Shown here: piece by piece, positions 1-10,665 of the stretch
Layout of the letters: every line of letters starts with the position of its first letter
Position numbering within the stretch: position 1 is the first letter of the stretch
Source of the DNA: Trichomonas vaginalis G3
Lineage: Eukaryota > Parabasalia > Trichomonadida > Trichomonadidae
Reading direction: 5' to 3'
DNA length: 64,000 nucleotides
Assembly (NCBI RefSeq): GCF_026262505.1
Contig: NC_067205.1
Span: 26,676,556 to 26,740,555, forward strand
Translations under genes and position numbers: made by a program
The notes under the pieces: generated by a model
Database searches by the model: none
What the model saw: only the letters and a program-made list of their open reading frames with translations
What the model was told of the DNA's origin: nothing

Positions 1-403
1 AAAATATTCAAAAATTTCCTTTGAATTTTTTTTCCTCCAAAAATACTACGCATACGCTTTATAAATAAAAATCATATCTTAATTTTTTTTTCCACATATG
101 CCGATTATGATTTGAGGACAACTCCTCGAAGGTGGCAAAAATGCCGTCCTTCTGAAAGAACTAATCTATAAATAAGCTTAGTACTAATACCACATTGAAA
201 TAAACTCAGACACAATGAAATTAAATAGCAAGGAGACATACTTATCAATTTTTTGTGTAAATAAAAGAAAATGAAAATTCAATAAAAAATACCTTTTTCT
301 TGTTGTACAATATATGTTGGTAAATATTTTATTTATGAAAATATTCTGCCAATTCGACGGTTTGAAAATTTTACTTTTATCAGTATTTGCTTCATTCTTA
401 ATA
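1..403. other. AT-rich 5' flank, no gene seen
   Basis: About 400 bases of AT-rich sequence without a convincing coding region. A minus-strand open frame across 184-546 is the antisense of the small plus-strand gene that follows and has no initiator or recognisable domain. The last bases hold an initiator-like TCATTC (392-397) for the next gene. Confidence 0.5.
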
Positions 404-649
404 ATGGGTAAACAGCGGCCAATCTTTCCGCGGATCATACATAGCATTGATCGCAAGCACTTTGAAGTATATTCATGCGAGGGAAGAGGTATTATCACAT
501 TATTATTTTCCGCCAATTCAGAACAAGAATTGAATGAAAAACTCAAATTAAAAAGGAAAGAATACGAGGAAAAGAACCATTTAATACAGACAAATGGAAA
601 AAATAAAAATTTTCGAAATCCCGAAACCTACTCTGTTGTCTACAAGTAA
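404..649 (+). CDS. small hypothetical protein (host-type)
   Basis: An 81-residue reading frame starting at the ATG at 404. I prefer this start to the upstream ATG at 314 because a trichomonad-type initiator, TCATTC at 392-397, lies about 10 nt before it, the spacing used by T. vaginalis genes. The protein is basic, with a charged helical stretch rich in Lys and Glu around residues 45-65. I recognise no domain. A second, acidic reading frame in another phase begins at 594 and overlaps the end of this one. The overlap lies at an A-rich run, so the two may be halves of one gene separated by a frameshift or a sequencing error. Coding status is uncertain. Confidence 0.35.
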   Translation: MGKQRPIFPRIIHSIDRKHFEVYSCEGRGIITLLFSANSEQELNEKLKLKRKEYEEKNHLIQTNGKNKNFRNPETYSVVYK

Positions 650-785
650 TACTGTTGAAAATACAGCTTTATGCGAAATTTCGTATCAAGAGAATTTAGA
701 CTCTTTAGGATTTAGCGGAGATGAATGTTCTTTATCTGATGAAAATTTTGATGCTGGCATTATAAATATTGAAGATATATATTAA
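594..785 (+). CDS. small acidic hypothetical protein, possibly the 3' half of the preceding gene
   Basis: A 63-residue frame overlapping the end of the preceding one in a different phase. It is rich in Glu, Asp and Ser and ends with an acidic tail, a composition unlike random AT-rich sequence. No initiator motif precedes its ATG. The simplest reading is that it continues the gene starting at 404 after a one- or two-base slip in the A-rich run near 595-605. It could instead be a chance open frame. No homologous family is recognised. Confidence 0.25.
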   Translation: MEKIKIFEIPKPTLLSTSNTVENTALCEISYQENLDSLGFSGDECSLSDENFDAGIINIEDIY

Positions 786-3535
786 TTACTTTTAACAATT
801 AAAAATCATATTAAAGCTATTAAAATACACTGTAGTAGTTCAAATTTTTTTCTTTTCAATTTTTTTTCTATTAGTATTCAAATTTTGAATAAAATTCTGT
901 CCTCTTCAATTTATATTTAGTCGGACCAAAAAATGAAAGATTTTTGATTTATTATTTCAAACCATTTAATAAAAAATTTTGAAATCATATTATTATAATT
1001 TCATTCTAATTTCTTAATTTCAAATAAACCGACACTTTTAACCTTAAATTCCATTTTTAAGAATAATTTGAAACAAATGATTCTGATTATATGAAGAAAA
1101 GTGCATGCGTTCACTTTTTTAAAATTTCTACTAATCTTGATATTAATTAAATTATTCTGAAATGCGCGTGATAATTATAAAACAGCAACACTACTCATAT
1201 CTTTGTTGTTAATATCCAGACTTTTTACAGGTGTGAACCACTGTGAAATTGCTTGATGAAAATCTCTTAAAAAAGATATGGTATTTCACAAATTATAATA
1301 GAGGAATTATTTTCCAATTTAATATTTATTATTTACATAACTCCCTAGAAATTGGTATTGATTTTGAATTCTTAACTTTTATAATGAAAAAATATAAATA
1401 ATTATGTGATTTAATAAGGTAAAAGCATTAAAACAGCATGAATCCCATAAACTGGCAATCGTATTGAGTTTTAATCAGGCAAGTCAAAAGTCCGACCAAT
1501 TAATCACTATCGTTCTCAATTCATTTTTTGTGATTGATGAGGTTTAAATTTATAAAGGCCTCAGTTGAGAGGTTTTTCATGTTATGTTAGGACACGAGGT
1601 GGCAAATATGAGTTTTATCTTTTAGAAATTGATAGTTTCTGATAATGACAATAAGGAATTTTTGAAGGCTGACGTAACGCATTGGAGTTATAACATTATA
1701 TAAAAATCCTGTCACATTTAAACCATTGAGATCATGCAGTTAAATATACTCTATCTATTCTGTGTTCCAATATTTACCCAATTTTCTGAGAGCATTTTTT
1801 CATCCATTTAATTGCAATTATTGTTTATATCATATATAGGAGGTAGAAATGAATCATATAATGACTGAATCACGATCAAAACTATGATCCAAATTAAGGA
1901 ACTTTGATTCAATTGAATTGCATCCTTTGAAATAAACACAAAAATTCTTATAGTTTATTTGTGAAGAAATACTGTTATATCATATCACTGTTGGACTTCT
2001 TTCATTTTGGTTTTCAAATGTATCCCAAAAAGTTTATGAATTATGCAAATTTCTAATAAATTATCTATTATCTATTATCTATTACCAAATAATAAATATT
2101 GATGCATTCTTTAGTTTTATTTATGAATAATCAAAATGGAAAAATAAGGAATTTTACTCAGAACGTTATCTTTTCAAAAATATTCATTACAATTGAATTT
2201 AATTCAAAATTTCAATGTCAGATACAAAATTTATTATTGCTATTAAAATTTATTTGTAATACAATATAATTTATTATGATAATTAATATTCAAAACAATT
2301 AAAAAATCATTTCAATGAACACCAATATAAAACTAGATTTAAACTTTAATTCTAGTATAAATAGTCATTTATTTAAAATGTGCTTATTATCAAGAGTTAG
2401 AATGGCAATTTTTATTGTAGTGAAACAATATCTGATTATCCCATCTGAAGATAACAATTGAAAGTTATAGTGTAGAAATTTGTAAGGAAGCTAGCTGTAT
2501 GATTTGATTTGCAGCTATCAATATCATATAAATCTTAAAATTAATAAATCAAATAAAAAAATATTTTTCAACATTAATTTAATGGTCATTTAGTTAGCAT
2601 TCTACATATATTCGATTTCATATGATATTTTCGCACTAATATTGAAAATAATTTAGGCAATAAATAATTGTTTATGCATTTTTGAAAAATTTATCAATAT
2701 TTTGAACTAATATCTAATGGGTCATAATATTTTGCTGTTTTGGATCAGTTTTTGGAGTTGCAAAAAAATAAAGAAAGTAACCTTTGAATAGTTTTTGAAT
2801 AGATCGCGAATATCCGTCAAATTGTAATATTTCAAATAACGTTTCTCATTGAATTTTTAAGATATATTAGAAGTATTCAAATTCTTAACGTGCTTAACAA
2901 TGAAATAATTATCATAATTTTATAGTTAATTGTATTGCTTAAAACATATTCTTATATGACTTGGAATCCGCAAATGATTTTTTGACAATCAAAAAAATTT
3001 GAATTCGCAAAATGTTCAATAAAAAATACATTTATAATTTTTCTTCTATTAAATTTATGACTTCTCTAAAACGATGCTAACAAAAGTTTGTAAATTAACC
3101 TCAAAATTCACTTACAAATTTCCTTGTCCCCTCAAAAATCATTCCTGAAAAAATTTTCCCAAATTTTATTATTCTATTTTCTTATATTTTACTTTAAAAT
3201 AATAGCAAATTTTCAAAAATTCAATTAAATTCATTCAACGTGTTTATAATTATTTGATAAATGCTTACAAATATATTTATAACTCATATGTCGATAATCC
3301 AAATTTTATCTACCGGTGATCGATTGGATTCATTCAATTTATTTTTTTAATTTAAAAACATTAACCAATCTTTAATCAATCATTTTAAACTAAAATATTT
3401 TTGATAGAGTCCCAAATTGTAAATTATAATTGACAAGGTTTAAAATTCATAACTTTTTATTTATTATTACTGCATGCAATTAAGTATACTTTTTTCAATG
3501 CGTCCACATAATATTCAAAATTGAAATGACTTTTA
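786..3535. other. long AT-rich intergenic region
   Basis: About 2.75 kb of very AT-rich sequence with no open frame above background, no tRNA-like fold and no terminal repeats that I could pair. It separates the small gene at 404-785 from the Myb gene. I see simple A/T runs and short TATTA/CTATT reiterations (for example near 2063-2085) and nothing else that I can support. Confidence 0.5.
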
Positions 3536-3542
3536 TCATTTT
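3536..3542 (+). promoter_or_regulatory. initiator (Inr) of the Myb gene
   Basis: TCATTTT at 3536-3542 matches the trichomonad initiator consensus TCA-Y-T-W. Its A (3538) lies 10 nt before the ATG at 3548, within the very short 5' UTR typical of T. vaginalis. It supports the chosen start of the Myb gene. Confidence 0.65.
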
Positions 3543-3547
3543 CAACA

Positions 3548-4102
3548 ATGGAATCTGTTTCTAACGAGCAAGCAATTTGCAACACCAAGAGTAAGCGCTT
3601 CACACCAGAGGAAGATGCCATTATCAAAGAGCTTGTAGAAGTTCAGAAGCTTTCGCCTTGGTCTCAAGTTGCAAAACATTTGCCTGGAAGGACTGGAGCT
3701 CAATGCAGAGATAGATACAATACATATTTATATTGTGAAATATCATCGAAGAACTGGACTCATGAGGAGGATGAAATTATTATTGAAAAATATAGAGAAT
3801 ACGGCCCTAGATGGGTGATGATAGCCCAACATTTACCTGGAAGAAATGGTAAAAGTGTTAAAAATCGATGGATAAAAGCTTTGAAGAGATATCATGGAAT
3901 ATCTCATAAAGATATAAAATATGAGAGAAGATTCAAAAAATCAAAATGGGAAAGGCAGGAAGATGATGATAAAAGTTTAACTTCTTCTGAAGTTGATTCT
4001 AAGATCCAAAATAATATTGATTCTATTCTGTCAATGTTAAATTTTGAGGATCGATATGATGATATCTTTGATCAATTTGTAGAACCCATTGCATTTTTAT
4101 AA
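3548..4102 (+). CDS. R2R3-type Myb-like DNA-binding protein
   Basis: A 184-residue nuclear DNA-binding protein candidate. Two SANT/Myb repeats follow each other: repeat one at about residues 17-62 (begins FTPEED, contains PWSQVAKHLPGR and ends with the RDRYNTYL helix), repeat two at about 68-113 (begins NWTHEEDEII, contains RWVMIAQHLPGRNGKSVKNR). The first tryptophan of repeat one is phenylalanine, common in protist Mybs. The C-terminal third is charged and acidic with no domain. T. vaginalis has a very large family of such proteins, some of which bind promoter elements of adhesion genes. An initiator sits 10 nt upstream and the stop TAA overlaps a TAA-TAA poly(A)-like context. The gene looks whole. 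Target genes cannot be told from sequence. Confidence 0.9.
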   Translation: MESVSNEQAICNTKSKRFTPEEDAIIKELVEVQKLSPWSQVAKHLPGRTGAQCRDRYNTYLYCEISSKNWTHEEDEIIIEKYREYGPRWVMIAQHLPGRNGKSVKNRWIKALKRYHGISHKDIKYERRFKKSKWERQEDDDKSLTSSEVDSKIQNNIDSILSMLNFEDRYDDIFDQFVEPIAFL

Positions 4103-5057
4103 TAATATCAAAGGGATAATCATAAAATTGTTTATATTACTAAAGAGTGGCCTTTCTATTTCTTAAATACTCATTTTTATGTTTTCATCTCAAATTTTGC
4201 GTTATTGCCGTTACAGAGTCAAAAAGATAAAAAAATTATTTTTATTGTTTTTCAAAAATTCGATATTTTTCTAAAACAGCCAAATATAATACATTTTATG
4301 CCTAGTTCAAAAGGAGCAAGGTTAAAAGAAATCGTATGAAGAATGAGATATTATTTCGGTAAAAAAGGGGGTTGGCGTCCTAAGGCGTCCTAGTGTAAAT
4401 TTCTCAAAATTGTGATATTTACATCACATTTTTGAGAGGTTTATGGGCGTCCTAAGGGAAAATTGAATAGCTAGGGCGTCCCGAATTTTCATTCTAAGAT
4501 TTAAATATATTATATACTTAAGTATAATACAAGCAATATAAAAATTAAATTTTTATTATGTTAACTTATAAGAAATTTTTTTGAATTATCGTTGATTTAT
4601 TGTAATCTTTCCAGGCTATACTTTTGAAATCAACTTTACCTGTCATACGCATTAATGTAGTAGATGTCCAGGTGTAGCTATTATATCCCAGCAACATTGG
4701 TATTTTATCATTGTAAGATATCAAAATGAAGCGTTTTTTCAGATATAATTTTTCGTAAATTTTTCAAAAATAAGATGGTAAAAAAGCCTCGACTTGCTCG
4801 AAAAATAACAATTTTTTTACATGTAAAAATAAGCCTTTTACAGCATGAGCAGCTATTCAATCACTATTTCTTTTTCTAAAAGTATATTTTTCAAAAAAAA
4901 TTAAGATCAAATTCGACAATTTCTTGATGAAAGCAAAAATATTACACATACTTCTAGATGCATGGGATAAAATATGCAATTATTCAATCAATTCGCATGA
5001 TTTGAAAAAAAAATCTAAATTTGATAAAAATGTAGAAATTTTTTATTTTTAACTTGA
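4103..5057. other. intergenic region up to Maverick A
   Basis: AT-rich sequence between the Myb stop and the Maverick A target site. Its one notable content is a GGCGTCC-repeat block at about 4369-4490, listed separately. The rest shows no gene. Confidence 0.5.
4369..4490 (+). repeat. GGCGTCC-repeat block with internal inverted repeat (left copy)
   Basis: GC-rich punctuation in AT-rich DNA. GTTGGCGTCCTAAGGCGTCC is followed by an inverted repeat (CTCAAAA paired with TTTTTGAG, and TGTAAAT with ATTTACA). After it come GGGCGTCCTAAGG, AATTGAATAG and GGGCGTCC. A related block lies in opposite orientation at 62447-62560 with the same GGCGTCC spacing but a different, also self-complementary, inner sequence. 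This is an unrecognised dispersed repeat. Confidence 0.6.
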
Positions 5058-5062
5058 GATTC
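5058..5062. repeat. target-site duplication of Maverick A, left
   Basis: GATTC at 5058-5062 is repeated directly at 28726-28730, just outside the two terminal inverted repeats. Five to six base pair duplications are the known Maverick/Polinton signature. Confidence 0.85.
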
Positions 5063-5179
5063 AGGTCAGGTATGAGGGGCTTCCAGGGGCTGCGCCCCTT
5101 CTAGCCCTAAGAATTTTGCCCAAGACCCAAGAGGAGGACCGAACCCAGCCGACCAGCCGGTGACAAAACCAAAACCGTT
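5063..5179 (+). repeat. terminal inverted repeat of Maverick A, left
   Basis: About 117 bp whose reverse complement is found at 28609-28725 with only a couple of differences. It starts with AG, as Maverick termini do. It contains an internal GC-rich palindrome, AGGGGCTGCGCCCCT, near 5084-5098. Confidence 0.9.
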
Positions 5180-5301
5180 TTTAAAAAGTGACAGACAACT
5201 CCGTTTTTTAAAAGTGACAAAACCGTTTTTCACTATATAAGAGATATGCAAACAAAAAAGTGACAGCCGCTTGTTTTAAACTACAAAAACCGTTTTTTAC
5301 T

Positions 5302-5307
5302 TCACTT
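5302..5307 (+). promoter_or_regulatory. host-type initiator before the large Maverick A gene
   Basis: TCACTT at 5302-5307 fits the trichomonad initiator TCA-Y-T-W, its A 7 nt before the ATG at 5311. Most other genes in the element show a TATTTTTATC-like motif instead, so this gene may be read by the host's ordinary promoter machinery. Confidence 0.45.
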
Positions 5308-5310
5308 AAA

Positions 5311-8300
5311 ATGCCACGTAAGCTACGTAAGAATATACGTAAGAGGAAGAGAGCATTGAAACATCCAATAGTAAAACTGACACCACAACAACAGTTGCAA
5401 CAACAAATGATGAATGACCCCACTATGTTGCAACAAATGTCAAGCAACCCTATGCTTTTAAACCGAGTTATTGGTGCACAGAGTGGAGGTTTAAGAGCGG
5501 CACTTTTAGCGAAAATGGCAGGCTATGGTGGAGCTGCAGACGGAACAGCTTATAACCCTCAAAGTCAAATGAATTTGAGTTCACTCAAAAATCAAATAAC
5601 AGATGTCAAAAAGTCAAACATAGACATACAGAAACAAATAAGTGAAAACGAAAAGAAACTAGAATATGACAGACACACAAAGAAACTCAATGAGTTAAAC
5701 GTAGAGAAAAAGAAGAAAGAAGAACAACTGAAAGAACTAAGTACAGAGGAATATGCGAAAAAAGTGTCAGAAAAAGCAGCAGAAGTAGCAAAAATGGAAC
5801 AAGATGTTATAAATTTGAAAAACCATACTACTCAATATAAAGTACTGAAAGATGAAGAGATAAAACAAAAAGCCCTGAAGACATATATGGATAGCGATGA
5901 GTATAAAAAAGAAGTTGAAGCAAATGTAAAGGCAGAAAAACTTTTACAGTTGCAAAACCAAACCGTACAGTATGAAAACTTAGCACAAGAAAGTAAAAAT
6001 AACGACGCAGCCATGCAAAAGGCAATGAAAAGCGCAGAATATATAAAAGCTAATAATGACTGGTTAGATGCCCAAGCCAACGCTAAAGCAGCCCAACTTA
6101 TAGGGTCAATAAGGACAAAAATACAAGCGGATGAAGACAGTTCAAATGAAGCTTTAATGAATGCCGACTTTAAGAATGCCTTCGAAGCTCTTCATAGTAA
6201 GGTGAAACTAGTGAACGACTTCTCATCTGGAAAGAAACTGAAGTCTGAAGGTTTCGACAAAGAGTTAAAAGAAGTAGCACAAAATATGACGAAAATAACA
6301 GATGCAGCAACTAGACAGGCAGTTCAAAGTGCCTATGACGCCGTTAGAGCAACTGTTGTGGAAAGTCAAGAAAAAGAGTTACAACAGACCAAAACAGACC
6401 TAGTAAATGCTTTCTTAAAAACGAAAAGTCAGGTAGGACATTATGCTGCAGATGGAACATATGTGCCAGCTGGTGGAACTTATATACTAGCTAGTGGAAC
6501 TTATATACCACCAAACCCTCCAAGAGAAGCACCTGCACCAGGACTACCTAAAACATTTACATCGTCACATGGACACAGACACAGGCATGCACCAAAACCA
6601 ACACAACAACCAACAGTTCAAAATCCAGCACCACAACAACAACCAGCACAACAACCACCTCCACAACCAGCACAACAACCAACAATTCAAAATCCAGCAC
6701 AACAACCACCTCCACAACCAGCACAACAACCAGCACAAACAGAGCAAGGACATAAAAGAAGTAGAGAACAAGGAAACCAAGAATTCTTAAAAATGCTTAA
6801 GGAAGAATATGATTACCCAGATACTCTTGACTTTAGTGACAGATATAAAGAAGCTATTAGAAAGTTCAAGGAAGGAAATACTGACCCGAACCTATTTAGC
6901 TTTATGGTTCAGCACCAAATGGGATATAATTTCAAACCTGGAAAATACAAGCTCGCTAAGGGATATGATTTAATAGCATATCATCCAAATGACATGACTG
7001 AATTTACTCCGAGATATTTGATGTCAGAGATAAATGATGATTCAACTCTCTTCATGAAACGCGTAAAAAATAGAGACGGAACGAAAGAAGAAAGGCTTAT
7101 GAATGCGGATGACTTAAATAGGGAACTTGTTAAAAACGGTCTCGGAATATATGAAATGCCAGCAGATGAGGTACAAGAAACTCCACAGGAAGAAGTTCAG
7201 ATACAACCAGACATGGAAGAAATAGTTCAGCAACAACAGCTAGAAGAGCCTGAAGGAAACGAACAAGTCCCTCCTTTGGAAACTAACTTCACAGAACTAG
7301 ATGAAGATTTGGAACAGCCGAAAAATCTTGACCCTCAACAAGAGTATGCGGAGAATATGGAATCTTTCCAAGAGTCTAAGAAAAATTCGGCTGACATAGT
7401 AGAAGAATATCGAAAAATGTTCGCCGACATACAAAAGACTCCAACATCAGATGAAAATATTCAGCATAGAATGGAAGAACTGAAAGATAATGTACGCAAA
7501 TACAATAACCCTTTTTACTTACGACCATATAACGTTCAATCTGTGGCTGAACTCGGTGAAAATAAAAGGTTAAATTTCAACAAAACATATAGAAATGAAA
7601 CATTGTTTAAAGTTCATTCAGAACCTAACCAATATGGAAACAAACCTACTTTTGCTTCTGCAGACTATGGAACTACAATGAGATGGGGTCATAAAGCTAA
7701 TCCGGATAGGTGGTTCATAAACTTACAACCACAATTCCAAGAAGTTGTAGACGCAATGGAAGTGAATGGTGAACCAGATATAGCTGGTATTTTCAGCGCG
7801 GCTTTAATGCCATTGAAAGATATGAAACATGCAGATATTTTGGACCAGTATGAAATGAACATGGCTGATGGAAATATAACAACTGACGTTCTAGAACATT
7901 TATCTCAAAGAACTACACAGAACCATAGAGATGGTATATTTGGTGAAGAGTTTAGAAAGAAAGTTAGGGAGAGAGAAGGAAGAGAACCTATTGTACATGA
8001 CCTTGCAAACGAAAGTTTGCAAAATGTCATAAAAACTTACTTTGCAGACAATGAACCGAGAAAGGATGAATATTTAAGAAAACTCAAATGGACAGTACCA
8101 AATGAAATGTTAGTATTGAAAAACATGTTCCTTGACAAAATAAAACCAACTACAGAAATAAATGACGCAAGACTGGAACATTGGGTAAAAGCTTTCCCAT
8201 TCACAAAAGATATTATTGGTTACATGGAAAGAAAACCAGAATGGCTACAAAAACATATATTTGGAAACGAGCATATTCCATATGGACAAGCTCTGTTTGA

Positions 8301-8541
8301 AGAGCTTGAACCGGAAACTCAGGAAAGAGTCATGCAAACAATACGCGAAGACTCAAATACAAACTATGACAAAATCTTTCTAGGATATAGGTTACCTGAG
8401 ATGGGCGACCAGAGCCCAAAGGCAAAAAGGACATGGGAAATTTACAACATACTAGGTGAACATGAGGCAAAGATGCAACAACTTGAAGCAGAGGGCAAGT
8501 TACCAAAAGCGACACCAAAGAAGAAGAGTAGAACAAAGTGA
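5311..8541 (+). CDS. large coiled-coil, Pro/Gln-rich Maverick protein
   Basis: About 1076 residues from the ATG at 5311, which I prefer to the ATG at 5260 because an initiator lies just before it and the protein then begins with a strongly basic segment (MPRKLRKNIRKRKRALKHP). A Q/M-rich stretch and a Gly/Ala segment (about residues 25-85) follow, then a long Lys/Glu-rich coiled coil (about 95-400), short GTY repeats, and a repetitive Pro/Gln region (about 440-500). The C-terminal half (about 510-1070) looks globular and charged and ends in a basic tail. I recognise no enzyme motif. Its position next to the capsid gene and its architecture suggest a structural or DNA-associated virion protein, but that is inference. 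No counterpart is evident in Maverick B. Confidence 0.7.
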   Translation: MPRKLRKNIRKRKRALKHPIVKLTPQQQLQQQMMNDPTMLQQMSSNPMLLNRVIGAQSGGLRAALLAKMAGYGGAADGTAYNPQSQMNLSSLKNQITDVKKSNIDIQKQISENEKKLEYDRHTKKLNELNVEKKKKEEQLKELSTEEYAKKVSEKAAEVAKMEQDVINLKNHTTQYKVLKDEEIKQKALKTYMDSDEYKKEVEANVKAEKLLQLQNQTVQYENLAQESKNNDAAMQKAMKSAEYIKANNDWLDAQANAKAAQLIGSIRTKIQADEDSSNEALMNADFKNAFEALHSKVKLVNDFSSGKKLKSEGFDKELKEVAQNMTKITDAATRQAVQSAYDAVRATVVESQEKELQQTKTDLVNAFLKTKSQVGHYAADGTYVPAGGTYILASGTYIPPNPPREAPAPGLPKTFTSSHGHRHRHAPKPTQQPTVQNPAPQQQPAQQPPPQPAQQPTIQNPAQQPPPQPAQQPAQTEQGHKRSREQGNQEFLKMLKEEYDYPDTLDFSDRYKEAIRKFKEGNTDPNLFSFMVQHQMGYNFKPGKYKLAKGYDLIAYHPNDMTEFTPRYLMSEINDDSTLFMKRVKNRDGTKEERLMNADDLNRELVKNGLGIYEMPADEVQETPQEEVQIQPDMEEIVQQQQLEEPEGNEQVPPLETNFTELDEDLEQPKNLDPQQEYAENMESFQESKKNSADIVEEYRKMFADIQKTPTSDENIQHRMEELKDNVRKYNNPFYLRPYNVQSVAELGENKRLNFNKTYRNETLFKVHSEPNQYGNKPTFASADYGTTMRWGHKANPDRWFINLQPQFQEVVDAMEVNGEPDIAGIFSAALMPLKDMKHADILDQYEMNMADGNITTDVLEHLSQRTTQNHRDGIFGEEFRKKVREREGREPIVHDLANESLQNVIKTYFADNEPRKDEYLRKLKWTVPNEMLVLKNMFLDKIKPTTEINDARLEHWVKAFPFTKDIIGYMERKPEWLQKHIFGNEHIPYGQALFEELEPETQERVMQTIREDSNTNYDKIFLGYRLPEMGDQSPKAKRTWEIYNILGEHEAKMQQLEAEGKLPKATPKKKSRTK

Positions 8542-8689
8542 AAGTAGTGAAGAAGTAACTTCATCTAGTGAAAGTAGTGGCAATGAAGGAAAAAGAAGAG
8601 TTAAAAACTCAGTCAGGAAGAAAGTAAAGCTTGGTACGAAACAATTATGACATATAAATCCAACTATTCTATATTTTTACCCATATGAA

Positions 8690-10156
8690 ATGTACGCCGC
8701 TCAGAATATAACGCCAACAGTTTTGGATGCCATGAACGGAAATGTTTCCGAATGGTATAACGAATGCGACAATGCCATTAGAAGGTCAGAAATAGTTCCT
8801 GGAACTTACGAATATACAACTGCTGTTTCTTATGGAAACGTAGGTGAGTTTGGAGAAGGTTCTTCAACAACAGTAGATATTGCTTGCGACAGGTTTCACA
8901 TTATTTCTATTGACAACTCATTCTTATACGTGGAACAAGACATTGAAATAAAACCTTCTGCCAAGTTGTCTGACAAGAAAGGTTGCAATGGAATTTTCTA
9001 TGTCGGATACCAATATGCTCCAGAAGTTTTCATGGGATATAAGATATATTCTAACTCTGACTTAGTTCAAACAGTAACATGGGCAAACTATGAATGGTTC
9101 GCTTTGAGAAACTCAGTACAACCACAAGCTAGAGAACAAACAGACCAGTATGCAACTATTGAGAAAATAAGAAGACTTGACCCTAACGTTCCAGGAGTTT
9201 ATGTTAACCTTTCTGGTTCAGATGGAAATGCTGCCACTAAAGTAAAACTGAAACTTAGAGTTCCTTTGTCATCTTTCCTCATCTTCAGGTTTTTAAGATA
9301 CTTGCCAAACTGGGCAGGAAAAATTTCTATTGAACTTACTCCAAGCAAAAATAACTTAGTCATTGCACCAACACAAGACCCATTCACTCTTACAGACGTA
9401 ACGGGAACAAATAAAACGTCATTCGCCGACTTTTGCAAAGACAAAGTTGACTTAGACTTTGGTTTCTCAAACCTCAACACTGAAGTAAACTATTATTTCA
9501 ATGCTGCTGGAACTGCTTGGGACCCAGTTAAGTTTACATGCGAAAAATTTGAATGCAAGAGAATAGAAAGCAGACTTGCCGTTTATATGTTGGACCCAGA
9601 TATTTCAAATGCTTTAGCTGCCAAATATATTGCAGTTCCACTTATGTTCCCTATACACCAAATATCTGTCAAAGACTTTGCAGGTGAAGTTGGAAACCAA
9701 AGTGCTGACCCAGGTGCAAGAACAGATATTGCTTTAACAACTGCAATGAAACATGCAGATACTATGTTTGTACTGTTCAGACGAACTATAAATGACTATT
9801 CTTGTTTCTACAACCCTGGTATTAAATATCATATAAACATAGATGGCAAATATTATCCAAGAGAAGAATATTCTACAGTTGAGGATATGAGGTCATACAA
9901 CTTGACATTAGATGCTATGAACTTTAACAACAACTTCACAACAACTATTAACCCTGAAATGCAAAGTTCTATTATGCCATATGTGAAAGTATGGACTCAT
10001 ACAGGAAGTCAAAAAACTCAATATACAAATGGAGACCGTTCAAACTTTTGGCTTGGCATTCCATTTGCTGACTCAGAAGACTTTATGGGTGGTATTTCAA
10101 CTGTTGGTACAGTTCAAATAAATATACTGGTGACAGAGACGGTCCAGATGAATTGA
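8690..10156 (+). CDS. major capsid protein candidate, double-jelly-roll type (Maverick A)
   Basis: A 488-residue protein, the usual length for Polinton major capsid proteins. It resembles the 524-residue protein at 33709-35283 in Maverick B over its core. Both have an aromatic/Gly strand set (GYQYAPEVFMGYKIYSN here), an arginine-rich RVPLSSFLIFRFLRYLPNWAG segment matched by RIPVRRFLPLEAIRFIPAFAG in B, and a C-terminal FWLGIPFADSEDF strand. It would form the trimeric capsomer of an icosahedral shell. The motif TATTTTTACCC lies about 8-18 nt before the ATG. The call rests on family knowledge, length and the pairwise match. I cannot run a structure comparison. Confidence 0.75.
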   Translation: MYAAQNITPTVLDAMNGNVSEWYNECDNAIRRSEIVPGTYEYTTAVSYGNVGEFGEGSSTTVDIACDRFHIISIDNSFLYVEQDIEIKPSAKLSDKKGCNGIFYVGYQYAPEVFMGYKIYSNSDLVQTVTWANYEWFALRNSVQPQAREQTDQYATIEKIRRLDPNVPGVYVNLSGSDGNAATKVKLKLRVPLSSFLIFRFLRYLPNWAGKISIELTPSKNNLVIAPTQDPFTLTDVTGTNKTSFADFCKDKVDLDFGFSNLNTEVNYYFNAAGTAWDPVKFTCEKFECKRIESRLAVYMLDPDISNALAAKYIAVPLMFPIHQISVKDFAGEVGNQSADPGARTDIALTTAMKHADTMFVLFRRTINDYSCFYNPGIKYHINIDGKYYPREEYSTVEDMRSYNLTLDAMNFNNNFTTTINPEMQSSIMPYVKVWTHTGSQKTQYTNGDRSNFWLGIPFADSEDFMGGISTVGTVQINILVTETVQMN

Positions 10157-10665
10157 AAGCAAAGAAGTTTACAAAACCAATAGCACTTTTCACGGAAGAT
10201 GCTCTTTGAAGATTCGTTCGATGAAACCTGCTGGGCTCCTCAGATTGGCATAACGACAGCTTCCATCGAGCAGATTTTGGCAGCAGGTCAGTAAGTTGTT
10301 CTTGAACTGACTTCTCTCCGTCAAATATTGACAGTACGCCAGTTTTGACATAATATTGTATTATAAACTTTCCTTTAGTAATATCGGTCAGTTTTGAATT
10401 ATATTTTTGTCAACGTCAACTTCTTCACCATCTCGGTTATACAACTTTCTTTGCTTTATGAAAATATTTTGGTTCAGCAAATATTGCTATTCTATAACAT
10501 TTACCATTGTTTGTGTAAAGAACTATTCTGTCAATGTATTTGTATTGTTTGCGAGTATAACCTTGTTTTGCTTCAATTCGAAGAGATATCCGAATACGTC
10601 CATCTTTTTATTCTAAGTAAAAATGTCATTTCGAAAATAGAAGCGTAAGTGTTTCAAAAGGTTTA
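10157..10665. other. non-coding stretch with coding-like debris
   Basis: About 500 bp between the capsid gene and the next gene. Plus-strand open frames here are Cys/Phe-rich and look like chance frames. The minus strand shows short coding-like stretches, so this may be gene debris. I do not assign a family. Confidence 0.3.

Noticed and set aside
6494-6790. His/Asn/Gln-rich frame inside the large Maverick A gene
   Set aside because: Alternative phase of the CAA/CCA repeat of the Pro/Gln-rich region.
10394-10648. Two plus-strand frames between capsid gene and next gene
   Set aside because: Cys/Phe/Ile-rich, overlapping each other, no initiator, no counterpart in Maverick B.
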